Below are positions 21,520 through 31,330 of a stretch of 64,000 nt of DNA, piece by piece. Position 1 is the stretch's first letter. Every line of letters begins with the position of its first letter. Position numbers and translations under genes: made by a program. The stretch is from Conoideocrella luteorostrata (Eukaryota; Ascomycota; Sordariomycetes; Hypocreales; Clavicipitaceae). The notes beneath the pieces are model-generated. The model did not search any database, was not told the origin of the DNA, and worked only from the letters and a program-made list of their open reading frames with translations. The stretch is from contig JASWJB010000034.1 of assembly GCA_032433595.1 (NCBI GenBank), positions 158,825 through 222,824 of the forward strand, written 5' to 3'.

Positions 21520-23600
21520 TCAAGACGCCATGTAGGTACTGGCATCAACACCATCCTTGGGGAACTCACTGCAGAACGGTTAGTATGTGTGCAGAAGAGT
21601 CAACGTTGCGATAGATACTTACGGCAAAGCAACCTCGAAGCGCTTCTCAATCTCCTTAAGAACCTCCTGATCTTGGTCTGAACTAACGAAGGAAACGGCA
21701 AGACCCTTGGTACCGAAACGGCCGGCACGACCGACACGGTGGAGATATGAACTAGCATCGGCTGGCAGGTCGTAGTTGATAGCCAAGTTGATACGCTCAA
21801 TATCAATACCGCGGCCAAACACGTCGGTAGCAACACAAATTCTCTTCTTGAACTCCTTGAACTCCTTGTAACGTTTGATACTAGTCATTGTTAGTTGCAC
21901 TGTAGACTACACCATCATAAAGGCCAATATTGCCATGGCTTACCGTTCCTCCTGGCTGACGCCAGAGTGCACAGCAATGGAAGGGAAGTTGCATTCTCGC
22001 AGCAATTTGTCTAACTCTGTAGCACGGATAGTGCTCTTGACGAAGATAATGACCTGGTTGAACTGGAGGTCGTCGAGGAGCTCATTGAGTTTCCTGTTCT
22101 TCTCCTTCTCCTCAAGCTTGATATAGTACTGCTGAAGGCCGTGCAGAGTGAGCTTAGTATCTTCGTCGACGTAGTGCTCCGTGGGATTCTGCATAAACTT
22201 CCTGCAGATGGGCTTAATGTCATTCGACAAGGTAGCCGAAAACATCATGACCTGCTTTTGCGTCGGAGTAGCGCGAAAGACATCCTGGACGTCAGTGCGC
22301 ATGTCTGCTCTGGTTAGTAATTTTGCGTTTTAATAGTTGTCGTACATGAAAAATGCTTACCCGGCTGATCAAGCATCTTGTCACATTCGTCGAGAACGAA
22401 GATGCGGACGCTTCCCAGGCGGAGAGCCTTGTCACGGACAAGAGCCTTAAGACGACCTGGAGTACCAACAATGATGTGAGGGCACGTTTCCTTGTTCTTC
22501 AAGGTCTCCATGTCGGTCTTGATGGGGGTACCGCCATAGAAAACGCCGGTCTTGATGTCGGGCATATACTTGCTGAAACGATTGTACTCGTCGCGGATCT
22601 GGTAGGCCAGTTCACGAGTGTGACACATGACGACAACCGAAACTTCTCCGTTGACCGGCTCAACCTGCTGTAGAGTGGCAAGCACAAAAACAGCAGTCTT
22701 GCCTAAACCAGATTTGGCCTGGCAGATAATGTCACCACCGAGTAAAGCCTGAGGAATACAGGTTTGTTGGACTGTCGATCGAGCGGATGTTAGATCATGG
22801 GTTTTCTTCAACAACGAACGATAGATGCAATGCGTCAAGAGTCCGTCCGTCCATCGTCGCACCGATGGTGTGGCTGGCGCGGGAAAATAAAATAACTACC
22901 ACGACATGGATCGAGCGCAACATATCACAATCGTAACGAATGTTCACGCCGTCGTTTGCTTTCGCGAACTGCAGCATCAACATCATATCGATTGACCGAA
23001 CCTATGGACAGGATACCATGCGGTCGGATACAAAGGCTTTCCGGCCTCCGTTGATCTCCTCGTCAATATCTTCGCGCAACATAGGCTGTATTCACTAAGA
23101 ATAGTCGATACCAAATGATCCCATCGTCCAACGAGGTTCAGAGGCCAGCCGTCTTACTGGCTATCCTCGCATCGTCTATCGATAACTATGCAATACCAAG
23201 CTGACTCGCTCATTTGCAGGTCTGCAATGGGATAATCTCTCACAAGAGAACTCAACTCTCGTTTCCAGCGACTGGGTCGCACGCGCGCATTTGTTTTCGT
23301 TGCGAAGATGGACGGACGCATTGTAGTTTGGAGGGAGGGGATTGATGACTTAGGGTATTAGGATGTTCAAGACTAACCCTCCGATGGATGTTCGAAACCA
23401 CAGTCGCCGATAGCACGGAGAAGCTCAGGCTTCAAAAGGAAGTCACGGAAACCAGTCGAGTGAATACCGACGTAACTACCCTTTTTGTCGACATCGGTGG
23501 TGGCGAGCTCGCCCTTCTTGCCGTTGGAACTGGCGCCGGCGGTCTCGTTGGCGCCGATCTCCTCGTCGGAGTAGTCGATAAGATCCTCCTCATGAGACAT
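21520..23600 (-). CDS. sub2: SUB2/UAP56 DExD-box RNA helicase (splicing and mRNA export)
   Basis: ATP-dependent RNA helicase of the TREX complex; acts in spliceosome assembly and loads export adaptor Yra1/ALY on mRNA. Five exons: 23600-23378, 22771-22361, 22304-21944, 21880-21623 and 21568-21520, joining to 433 residues, the usual family length. Motifs: N-terminal [14 protein letters not shown]-motif region [15 protein letters not shown], Walker A AKSGLGKT at residues 93-100, DECD box at 202-205 (DECD rather than DEAD is the SUB2 hallmark), SAT at 234-236 and HRVGRAGR at 379-386. All catalytic motifs are intact. Intron 1 is 606 bp, against 54-63 bp for the other three, and splits codon 75 just after the Q-motif region. 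Divergent from RPR2 with a 433-bp shared upstream region. Confidence 0.97.
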
Positions 23601-24033
23601 TTTGATGGCTTGACGAGTTGTGCAAGTCTAGGCGAGGTGGCGTAACAAAGTCTGCGTTTAAAAAGCTGCGGTTGTCGATCAGCGTGGGCTGATGCGCAAA
23701 TACAGTTGTCGTTAACGCGGGTGAAGGGTGTAAAAGAGCCTCCGATTGCAGGAATACAGCAACTCGGATATGAATGAGTAGCGTTGTCACAAAGACGACG
23801 TATATAACCAAGTTTGGGGCCCTCAATGTTCAGGCAATGTTGATAAAGAGAGGGAGGCTCTTCGAGTCCACTGGCAAGGGAGAGAAGTAAGGTGGGCGGG
23901 AGCCGCGTTCCGGTCAGCAGTATGGCCCGTGCATGGTACGTATCACGTGATGCATATACCGTGCGAATATCGGGTGATTTTCAATTTTGCGCGGCACCAC
24001 ATAGAAAAAAAACAACAACAAAAAAACCAGACC
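23601..24033. promoter_or_regulatory. bidirectional promoter region of SUB2 and RPR2
   Basis: The two start codons are 433 bp apart and read away from each other. A perfect palindromic TCACGTGA, the binding core of Cbf1/USF-type bHLH factors, lies at 23943-23950, 84 bp upstream of the RPR2 ATG. An A-rich tract directly precedes that ATG. Confidence 0.5.
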
Positions 24034-24561
24034 ATGGCGAAAAGCAAGAGTCAGCCAGGAGTGCAAAACAGAATTATATATTCCAGAGCCTCCTATCTGT
24101 ACCAAGCTGCTAGTTATTTATCTAGTTGCACCAGCGCTCTTCGTGATGCCTCAGCATCAGCGGCAAAGCCATCGAAGCAGGAGCACAGTGCTTCAGATCA
24201 ACAGAGCCAACAGCTCCAAGCAATCGACAACATGTCTCGACTGGCCATCACCGACATGAGGGCTGTCTCTCTCAAAGCACAAATACGACAGAGCTCATCA
24301 TTGAAAAGGACAATCTGCAAATTTTGCGATACCTTGTTAGTGGAAGGCAGGACTTGTCACTCAATGATTGAAAACACCAGCAAGGGGAAGCGCAAGCCCT
24401 GGGCGGATGTGCTTGTTATTGGGTGCAAGACTTGCGGTAATTCAAAGCGATATCCTGTTGATATGCCACGGCAGAAGCGAAAACTTCTTCGATCTCAAGA
24501 TTCGAAGACCCGAGAGGAAATTGAACGCATTGACGGGGATAAGGACAAGCGAATAACTTGA
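24034..24561 (+). CDS. rpr2: RNase P subunit Rpr2/Rpp21/Snm1 family
   Basis: Protein subunit of the nuclear RNase P (or the related RNase MRP) ribonucleoprotein that trims the 5' leader of pre-tRNA. Single exon, 175 residues from the ATG at 24034, which starts MAKSKSQPGV; the frame is open further upstream but the homologous part starts here. The N-terminal helix RIIYSRASYLYQAASYL is family-typical, followed by a low-complexity Ala/Ser/Gln spacer and then the zinc-ribbon: CKFC near residue 106 and CKTC near residue 143, two CxxC pairs. The tail is basic. Rpr2 and Snm1 share this fold, so RNase P versus MRP membership is inferred from the general fungal pattern. Confidence 0.85.
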   Translation: MAKSKSQPGVQNRIIYSRASYLYQAASYLSSCTSALRDASASAAKPSKQEHSASDQQSQQLQAIDNMSRLAITDMRAVSLKAQIRQSSSLKRTICKFCDTLLVEGRTCHSMIENTSKGKRKPWADVLVIGCKTCGNSKRYPVDMPRQKRKLLRSQDSKTREEIERIDGDKDKRIT

Positions 24562-25130
24562 AGAGCTTTGCCTGAGACGGAATGCATTTTAAGCATGAAG
24601 AATCATGATGTCCGATTGAATGCAGCTACGAGATTTTTTTGTGTCCGCTCAAATCTCATATCTCGAGGCTCTGGAAAGATGGACTAGTTGTGACGGTGTT
24701 TGCAGCAAAAAGAGGCTCACATCTGAAACATGGTCACCGAGAAGCTTTTGAGGACAAGCTGAGATGTAGCAATTCTAGCATGGTTGCAGCAGATTGACGT
24801 GGACCTCGACAACTAAACAGATAGAGGTCGAAGATGTTTTATCGCAGTTGAGTGCCGAACCTCCCACTCAGACCGACGTGCTCATCAGACAATCCGACGT
24901 CAGGACTTGCAGCACTTTGTAATCCTCCTCGTATACCTGACATTCTGGAAAAGAAGTGACCAAGTCTAAGTATATCATATTCGTGCTGTGCAGACGCACA
25001 TGCCTGGTGTAATTTCATTGGCTTCTTTTAACATCTAAGACCATAGACATAATATTTATCCATTCAAGACAAACAACCTTTATTACCGCCACATTGTTCA
25101 TTAAACATCGCAACATCAGGCCCACCGTAA
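24562..25130. other. intergenic between convergent RPR2 and HSK3
   Basis: Likely 3' untranslated sequence of both genes. No further gene recognised. Confidence 0.5.
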
Positions 25131-25541
25131 TCATCCCTTGCTCTCCTTCACACTCTCTTCCCCCAACACCTTACTCGCAGCCATAAATCTATGTTAAAAA
25201 TTAGTCATTTGAAAACAAGGCCCTTCTAAAGAGCCCATGAGACATCAACATGCTACTCACAATCCACCATGCCAACTGCCCAGCCCCCTCATAGCCTCAG
25301 CCTGTACACTCGTCATGCGTAATAAATTTTCTGTATCAGACAAGTTATTCGACAGTTGAGCCAATTGTGACTGAAGATGTGCCTGGGATTACACAAGCAG
25401 TTAGCCCATCATGTCATGCACCAGCCACACATTATTGAACCCATTCCTCACCAGTTGCCGACTTTTCACGGCATTGCCACTCCCAGGGGCCATGCTTTGC
25501 CGATTCAAGTTCTGCGTTGCGCCAAAGTTCCTAGTTGCCAT
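25131..25541 (-). CDS. hsk3: DASH/Dam1 complex subunit Hsk3
   Basis: Small coiled-coil subunit of the ten-protein DASH/Dam1 complex, which couples kinetochores to spindle microtubules. Three short exons, 25541-25452, 25382-25261 and 25188-25131, with introns of 69 and 72 bp (GTGAGG and GTGAGT donors; CCCAG and ATAG acceptors), give 89 residues. The joined protein contains LAQLSNNLSDTENLLRMTSV followed by QAEAMRGLG and LFMAASKVLGEE, the conserved Hsk3 core spanning all three exons; the coincidence of frame, splice signals and family pattern makes the model strong. The start MATRNFGATQNLNRQS was chosen because the reading frame is continuous into the conserved helix; a second in-frame Met lies 16 codons in. 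Too fragmented to appear as one open frame. Confidence 0.88.
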
Positions 25542-27195
25542 TTCGAAATTTGGAATCGAACGACACAGCCACGCCCTGTTGAAATTGGATGAGTCGTTAT
25601 GCTGCAGCCAGTATCTTTGCTTAATCCAGAAGAGACGAAATGAGGGTATCCGCTTAGTGTTGCTCCATCTATTCGTTTGATGGTGAGATCCAATACGACA
25701 GGAACCCTAAAGTAGATCGAATGTTGGGTGCTTGGTTGATGCTATGTGAGGAATGTGAATTTAGAGGGGTGCTGGTTGGCCTGCCGCCCACAGCGGACGC
25801 GTCGCGACAAGGGACCGACCCATTGACGTGGTGGCAGGTGTGGGGTGGGGAGAGGAAACATCATTATCATCATCCATGGGAACGAAAGCATTTGTACGCA
25901 GCCCCGTACGGCGAAAGGCATGTTTCAGAGTATATGTTCTAGGTTGGTATTCAGGGCAATATAAAAATGATGGAAATAGTTGGCCTGTACAGCTTTGGTC
26001 ACCTCAAACAAAGTGCATACGCCAACACTTTAACACTGCGAAACGCTGCTTCGTTTTTTTGCTTCTATGTCCATGCTAATTGTTCAACTACTGATTATTC
26101 AAGCGTCTGAGCCTCTTTGGAGGAACACATCTCCTTCTAAGTTATTCATTAGGTGCTGGGCCATAGCTGCCCTAGTTCCGCCTTCCTTGTTCCCTACTTT
26201 CCCATGATTGATATAACCTGTCAAGTAGTCCATTTCCTATGAGTTGTGGTCAAACGTCTCGTCACAAAGGAAAACATAAGAATGAACAAGTTCGAGACCA
26301 ACTGTAGCGAACACAAAACAATAAGAACAAAAAAACAAAAGGTAAGAAAAGAATAAATGCCTTCCAACGTCTAAGTGTGTTGTTGCTAAACCCATCGGAT
26401 AGACTGTACATGTCGCTGCACTACCTTCAACAACCTTCCCATATCGCCTCTCTTTTGTGATTGCGGACATGTTCGTGGTAATACAATTTTCCACGTGGAG
26501 GAGTTGTCATCGTACAAACAATGCTCTGCATGCTTTTTATTTACCGTCCCTTCATAAAACTGGTGCAACACTCCAGATGTCAAAAACAACGAGTTTTCTC
26601 TCCAAAAAAGCCCCCAATGTGTTGCTGTTTCTGCATTGCAGTGGTCTAGTGTTCGTTTCTCTCTTTTCCTGAACGATTACTTGCCCTCAAATGACAGACA
26701 GCATGATCAATAAGAATGCTCGGTATGGCCGGTAGGAGGAATTTCGCTGAAAGTTGAATAATCGATTATATGCTAGGCGCAAGCAAGAGTATGAATTCGG
26801 ATCCCAATGCAATATTACTGAAATTAGACCAGTCTCGCGCTTTGTTCAAACGTTCCCACGCTTATGTACAGGACTGAAATACGTCCGCTCGTATATTTTC
26901 AAGGCGCCAGTTTTTAATAAGAGCCCAGATTGACTCTAAACGAAATCTCGCATCATTTTATTTTCACTTGGCCGAGACCGCGTGACAACGAGAAAGAAAA
27001 GCCATTAAGATGCGTTTTGGTTGTGTGACCAGTCGCATATGGAATGAGTGTGTAAGGATTCGTGTCTGAGATTTTGTTTCTGTGAACTGTCTTCGTCCCG
27101 CCGATGCATCATATTGCGTATATTGGAGAACCCGAGCATAATTGAGGGATCGCTCATACAGCTCGAGCGGCAGTCGGCAGCCGGCGGCCAGGCTC
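25542..27195. other. intergenic, 1.65 kb
   Basis: Promoter side of HSK3 and 3' side of the next gene. Rather AT-rich between about 26.0 and 27.0 kb. No gene recognised. Confidence 0.45.
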
Positions 27196-30008
27196 TCAGC
27201 GCACTCCGATCGATGTGGCATTCTGGAAACTGCTTTGGCTGCTATGTGCAGATTGTTCCGAATCGTGTTCACCACTGCCCACGCTGGCGCTCGCACTACC
27301 AGTCAGACTACGAACGTTTCTAGGCTTAGGTGGATGGAGGGCGCTCACCCCTACATGCTGCTCCACCTGCTGGGGCGCAACAGAGTTGCCGTGACCTGGC
27401 GGGTAGCGAGGAACAGGCTGGCGAACGCCATCTGGTGGCGAGGGACGACCGTTCATCGAAGGTGCGTAGCCATTAGGGGGCGAGGGTCTACCGCCTCGCA
27501 TAGGTGGTCCGTAAGGGTTGCCGGGCGACTGACTTGCACGGCGTGGGTATGCGCCATTCATTGCTGGTGGACCACCGGGACCTGATCCATACTGGAGATC
27601 ATCCAGCCTTGAAGCTGTCAGTGAGTTTGCGCGGGAGCTACCGCCCATGGCGCCTCTGTCAACTGCACCATATCGATTTGAGGTGAAAGCCATCATAGGA
27701 TCGTCCAGGAGATTGTCAGTCATCGTAGGAAGGTGAGCAACTTGGCTGGAGCGGTTTCGACCAAAATTGGGACGGAACCGGCTGCCCCGAGATGGCGGAG
27801 GCCCGTCGGTTTCTGCATTTCGGCGAAACTGAGACGCGGAAGGGCCGGAAGCCTTACGATTCTTTCTTGACGTTACGCTCATCATGTCAAAGTTGTCGGG
27901 ATCTATTGTCGGCGTTGTCGCAGCTGTCGTGGGGTCAAAGAAGTCATCGTCGTCATCGTCGTCATCAAAGACCTGTTGACTATTTCGCATGGGATGAGGA
28001 CCACGTCGGGGCCCGGGCGGTGGGCCACGTCTCATTCTCATTTCTTGTTCCCGCAGAGCCAGTTCTCGTTGACGGAGCTGTAGTTCCCTCTCGCGTAATA
28101 AAAGATCTGAGTCACCGCCAAGCGATGCTTCTGATCCCTCGGGAATGTCATCGTACAATACGAGATGTGAGAATTCCTCCAAATCGTTACCGTCCATGGA
28201 GCCCCGTCGCGATGGCGCCCTCGAGCCTCCATTCATAGACGGGGGAGGGCGAGGATAGCCGTTCGGGGGGCCTCCACCGTTCATTTGGGGCGGCGGCCGT
28301 CGCATGCCAATTGGACCAAAGTTTGAAGAATTTCGCGGCCGGGGCTGTCGGGGACCCATACCGTTTCCATTCGGCATACCACTCATCATTGGGCGGTGGC
28401 CAGCCTGAGATGCGGCGCGAGGTTGTGGTGAGGATATGGGAGAGTTCGGAGGCAACATGCTTGGCGGTGGGACATCGCCCGGCTTAGGCCTAGAGCGGTT
28501 GACAATGTTGAGATTGTGAAGGACAGCATATAAGGTCTCTATCCGAGGCACGGCCACCTCGGATTCTCGAGCCAATTTAATAGGCGAACCAAGATAGGTT
28601 TCAATTTCCATGGGACGTCTTGCTGTGTAGTCCTGCCACATGATGCTTTCGGGCAAATTTGGTTTCGTCATCTCATCCATTGTTCGTTGCTTGAAGTCTG
28701 GAGCAAGCTTGCAGCCACTAGCGCTGGCGAGACGCAATAATTCATCAATGACTTCGGATATCATATCTTTAACTCCGACTTTCTCGAACAGAGCTGCGTG
28801 GTTTGGCGTTTCGAAGAGGACTGACACAGGGTGAAACGCTATCGGTCTACATGAATGGTCAGATTGGAAGGCAAAAAGGGAGGACATTACACGACTTTTC
28901 GGATCACCATCACTTACCCAATCACTCTTTCATATTGCTGTTGGCGTATATTTGAAGAGACTTTGCAGTCAACTTGCCCCGTACCAAGCGTCATTGCTAG
29001 GGCTTGAGCCATGTCTTCCTGGATAGCCTGTGGCATGCTGCCATTCCTGTTTGCAGGGCCAACCCAAACTTCGGTTGAGCCTTTGTGTTCAAACTCGCTC
29101 TGACCGAGCTGTGTGAGTTCGGCGCCGGAGACAAGGGATAAAACGACGTTTGTGGGAAATCGTTCCTCGAGCGCGGCTTCAACGCCCAATGTGTGAGTCG
29201 TATTAATGAGAATGCAAGTGTGGTGAGGTGTGACAACAGAGTCGATAACGGCGGCAAGGTCGTAGACATCTGGCAGTGCTTTTACGCACAAAACGACGTA
29301 ATCGAATGGACCTTCTCGAGTATGTGTGGCATCTTCGGGATTTCGGACAACTGTAGTGCAAAGGGATTAGTTACAGAAGCGCGAGCGAAGAAGCGGATTC
29401 GGTGACGACAAGATCATACCGTGACGAGGTTTAAAACGCTCATTCCCATAAATAGTTGATCTGATGACAACATTAGTTTTCCAAGCGACGTTGAGACCAA
29501 GTAATTGGAAGGCTGAGACTGACTTGAAGGATATTCCATATTGAGCAACATGTTCAAATCCGGATTTCCAAACCAAGGTTACGTCGCAAGCATTGGTAGC
29601 CTGCAGTCTCCATGATAAGAAGGCAGAGACGGGATTGCCGCCAACTGAGCATATGTTCATTAGTAAGTTGTCACTCATCTCGGTGGTAAGGAGCGGAAAA
29701 CACTGCGCCAACAGTCCTTTTCTCTTCAAATCAGAGATAATAGATTGCGACTGGCCAAAACGAGGGAGGATGAGGATGGTGGAATGAGGAAAAAGGCGGC
29801 AGCGCCGGGAAGGAGGGCCAAGATACGCAGTGAAAATTAGCGGGCTAAAAATGCTGAAGTGCGCAACAGGGCAGCATATTCAGGCGCCAATAAATAGGGA
29901 CGAGTCGAGGCAAACCGTGGACACAGGCTTGACAGGGCACAAAGACTATGACGAGAGGTGGGACAGCATACCTGAAAGAATCCTGAGACGGGGCTGAATG
30001 GGTGCCAT
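27196..30008 (-). CDS. ketopantoate-reductase-fold (ApbA/PanE family) protein with long disordered tail
   Basis: Five exons: 30008-29972, 29644-29524, 29460-29420, 29350-28918 and 28846-27196, giving 760 residues; introns 327, 63, 69 and 71 bp with canonical ends. Residues 1-330 form the ketopantoate reductase fold. An N-terminal Rossmann start, LRILSVGGNPVSAFLSWRLQ, has GGN in place of the usual GxGxxG. DYVVLCVKAL and NTTHTLG follow, and the C-terminal helical part contains KLARESEVAVPRIETLYAVL. Where the family normally has the substrate-binding Asn-Pro motif, this one reads GPIAFHPVSVLF, so a true pantoate-forming activity is doubtful. From about residue 345 onward comes a Pro/Gly/Asn/Arg-rich disordered tail with repeated PPNGY/PPMNG segments, an Arg/Glu coiled-coil-like stretch (RERELQLRQRELALREQE) and an eight-Asp run. 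The tail suggests a scaffold or RNA- or protein-binding role, which is inference. Confidence 0.82.
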
Positions 30009-30406
30009 GATTTCGTCGTGGCCCCCAATGGGATTGCTGAGCTGGCTGAATCGAAATCGTAGCGTTACAGCGAGCGGGTTGTTGCGATAGCCCCGGTCGC
30101 CTGTCCCACGAGGTGAGTTCGGGAGACGGCTCCTAGGATGACAAGGTGCCCAGTTTGACCGGCGGCGCGTGCGGAGCGTGATGCGAGATGGTCTGCCGGC
30201 GAAGACCTGTTACTGTTACCGCAAGCAAATGAGGCTGGTCGAGCTGAAGCAGAAAAAAGCTGGTTGAAGGACAGAAGAACGAGAGAGGGGCGTGTCGAGA
30301 CGAGCCGTGGTCACCTGCTACAATGATCCTTAACACTTTTCCTGTGCTTTTTACAGACATGTGGACGCAAAACGAAAACAAATGATCAGATTCAACAGAA
30401 GATATG

Positions 30407-30416
30407 NNNNNNNNNN
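30407..30416. other. assembly gap (10 N) followed by A21
   Basis: Ten N followed directly by a run of 21 A (30417-30437). The fixed short gap next to a homopolymer suggests two contigs were joined where sequencing failed; true length is unknown. Confidence 0.95.
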
Positions 30417-30785
30417 AAAAAAAAAAAAAAAAAAAAATACCCCCCAAGGTCTGGTTGGCAAAAAGCTGGATCGTCAGGAGTGCTCCGAGCGACAAGCACA
30501 ACGAAATCTAGGGTGTGTAATCAAAAGTTCAAAGAACGAGCGACGATGCAAAGCGAATGCACAAGCTCGGACTGACGGTTGGCCGGGTCCAGGGGCCAGT
30601 TTCAGTATCGGCAGCGCGCTGAGGAACGAACAGAGCAAAAGACGAAAGTGCTAGTGGCGGTGGGACATGGAAAGATGGTAGTGGACGGGACGGGCGTGGG
30701 AAATTATCTGGGGTTTGTAGGACAAGAAGTTGAACCTTGTCGGGCTGGGCCAAGCGCAGCCGCCAACACACGCAGCACACTCGCA

Positions 30786-30805
30786 CCAGACCAGACCAGA
30801 CCAGA
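30786..30805. repeat. short tandem repeat (CCAGA)4
   Basis: Four perfect copies of CCAGA followed by a partial copy. Confidence 0.9.
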
Positions 30806-30914
30806 CCACTACTACTGAATGGAAAGCAGGTGTCGATCGAGGGCGTGGACCTTTGTTGCCTGCCTCATGGACCCGCTGAACAAATGGAGATTAAATAAAA
30901 AAACAGCGAGAAAG

Positions 30915-30962
30915 GGGGAAAGAGAGAGAGAGAGAGGAAGGGAAAAGAAAAGAAAAGAGGGG
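30915..30962. repeat. purine-only tract
   Basis: Almost 50 consecutive purines on the plus strand including GAGAGAGAGAGAG and repeated AAAAG units; a candidate for unusual (H-DNA type) structure. Confidence 0.7.
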
Positions 30963-31312
30963 GAGCCGGCAGCGACGGAACCAAGTGTCGAAAAGAAAAG
31001 AAATCGACGGCACGCAGGATAGAAAAGCCTGTCAATCGGATTTACAATGGAGATGGCAGGCCAGGAAAAAATTGCGGAAAAGGCCCGGTCAACAGAGAGA
31101 CTGTGTCAACTGGTTGGTTGTGTAAGTCGTTGTACAAACAGCAACGCCGGGAACGCGGCGGGTCAGCATCCTTGGGTACGTACCTACCTGCTTGTCGTGT
31201 CCACGCGTGTTCTGGTAGCTCCCAATGGTTGACAGACCGGAAGGGCGGCAGAATTCGTAATTGTTAGTTACTGCCCCGAGCTCTTTGCACTAACTACCAA
31301 AGGTGAGACCCC

Positions 31313-31330
31313 GCAGGTACAAGTACCTGC
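31313..31330. repeat. perfect hairpin GCAGGTAC-AA-GTACCTGC
   Basis: Eight-base arms with a two-base centre. No gene adjacent. Confidence 0.7.
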
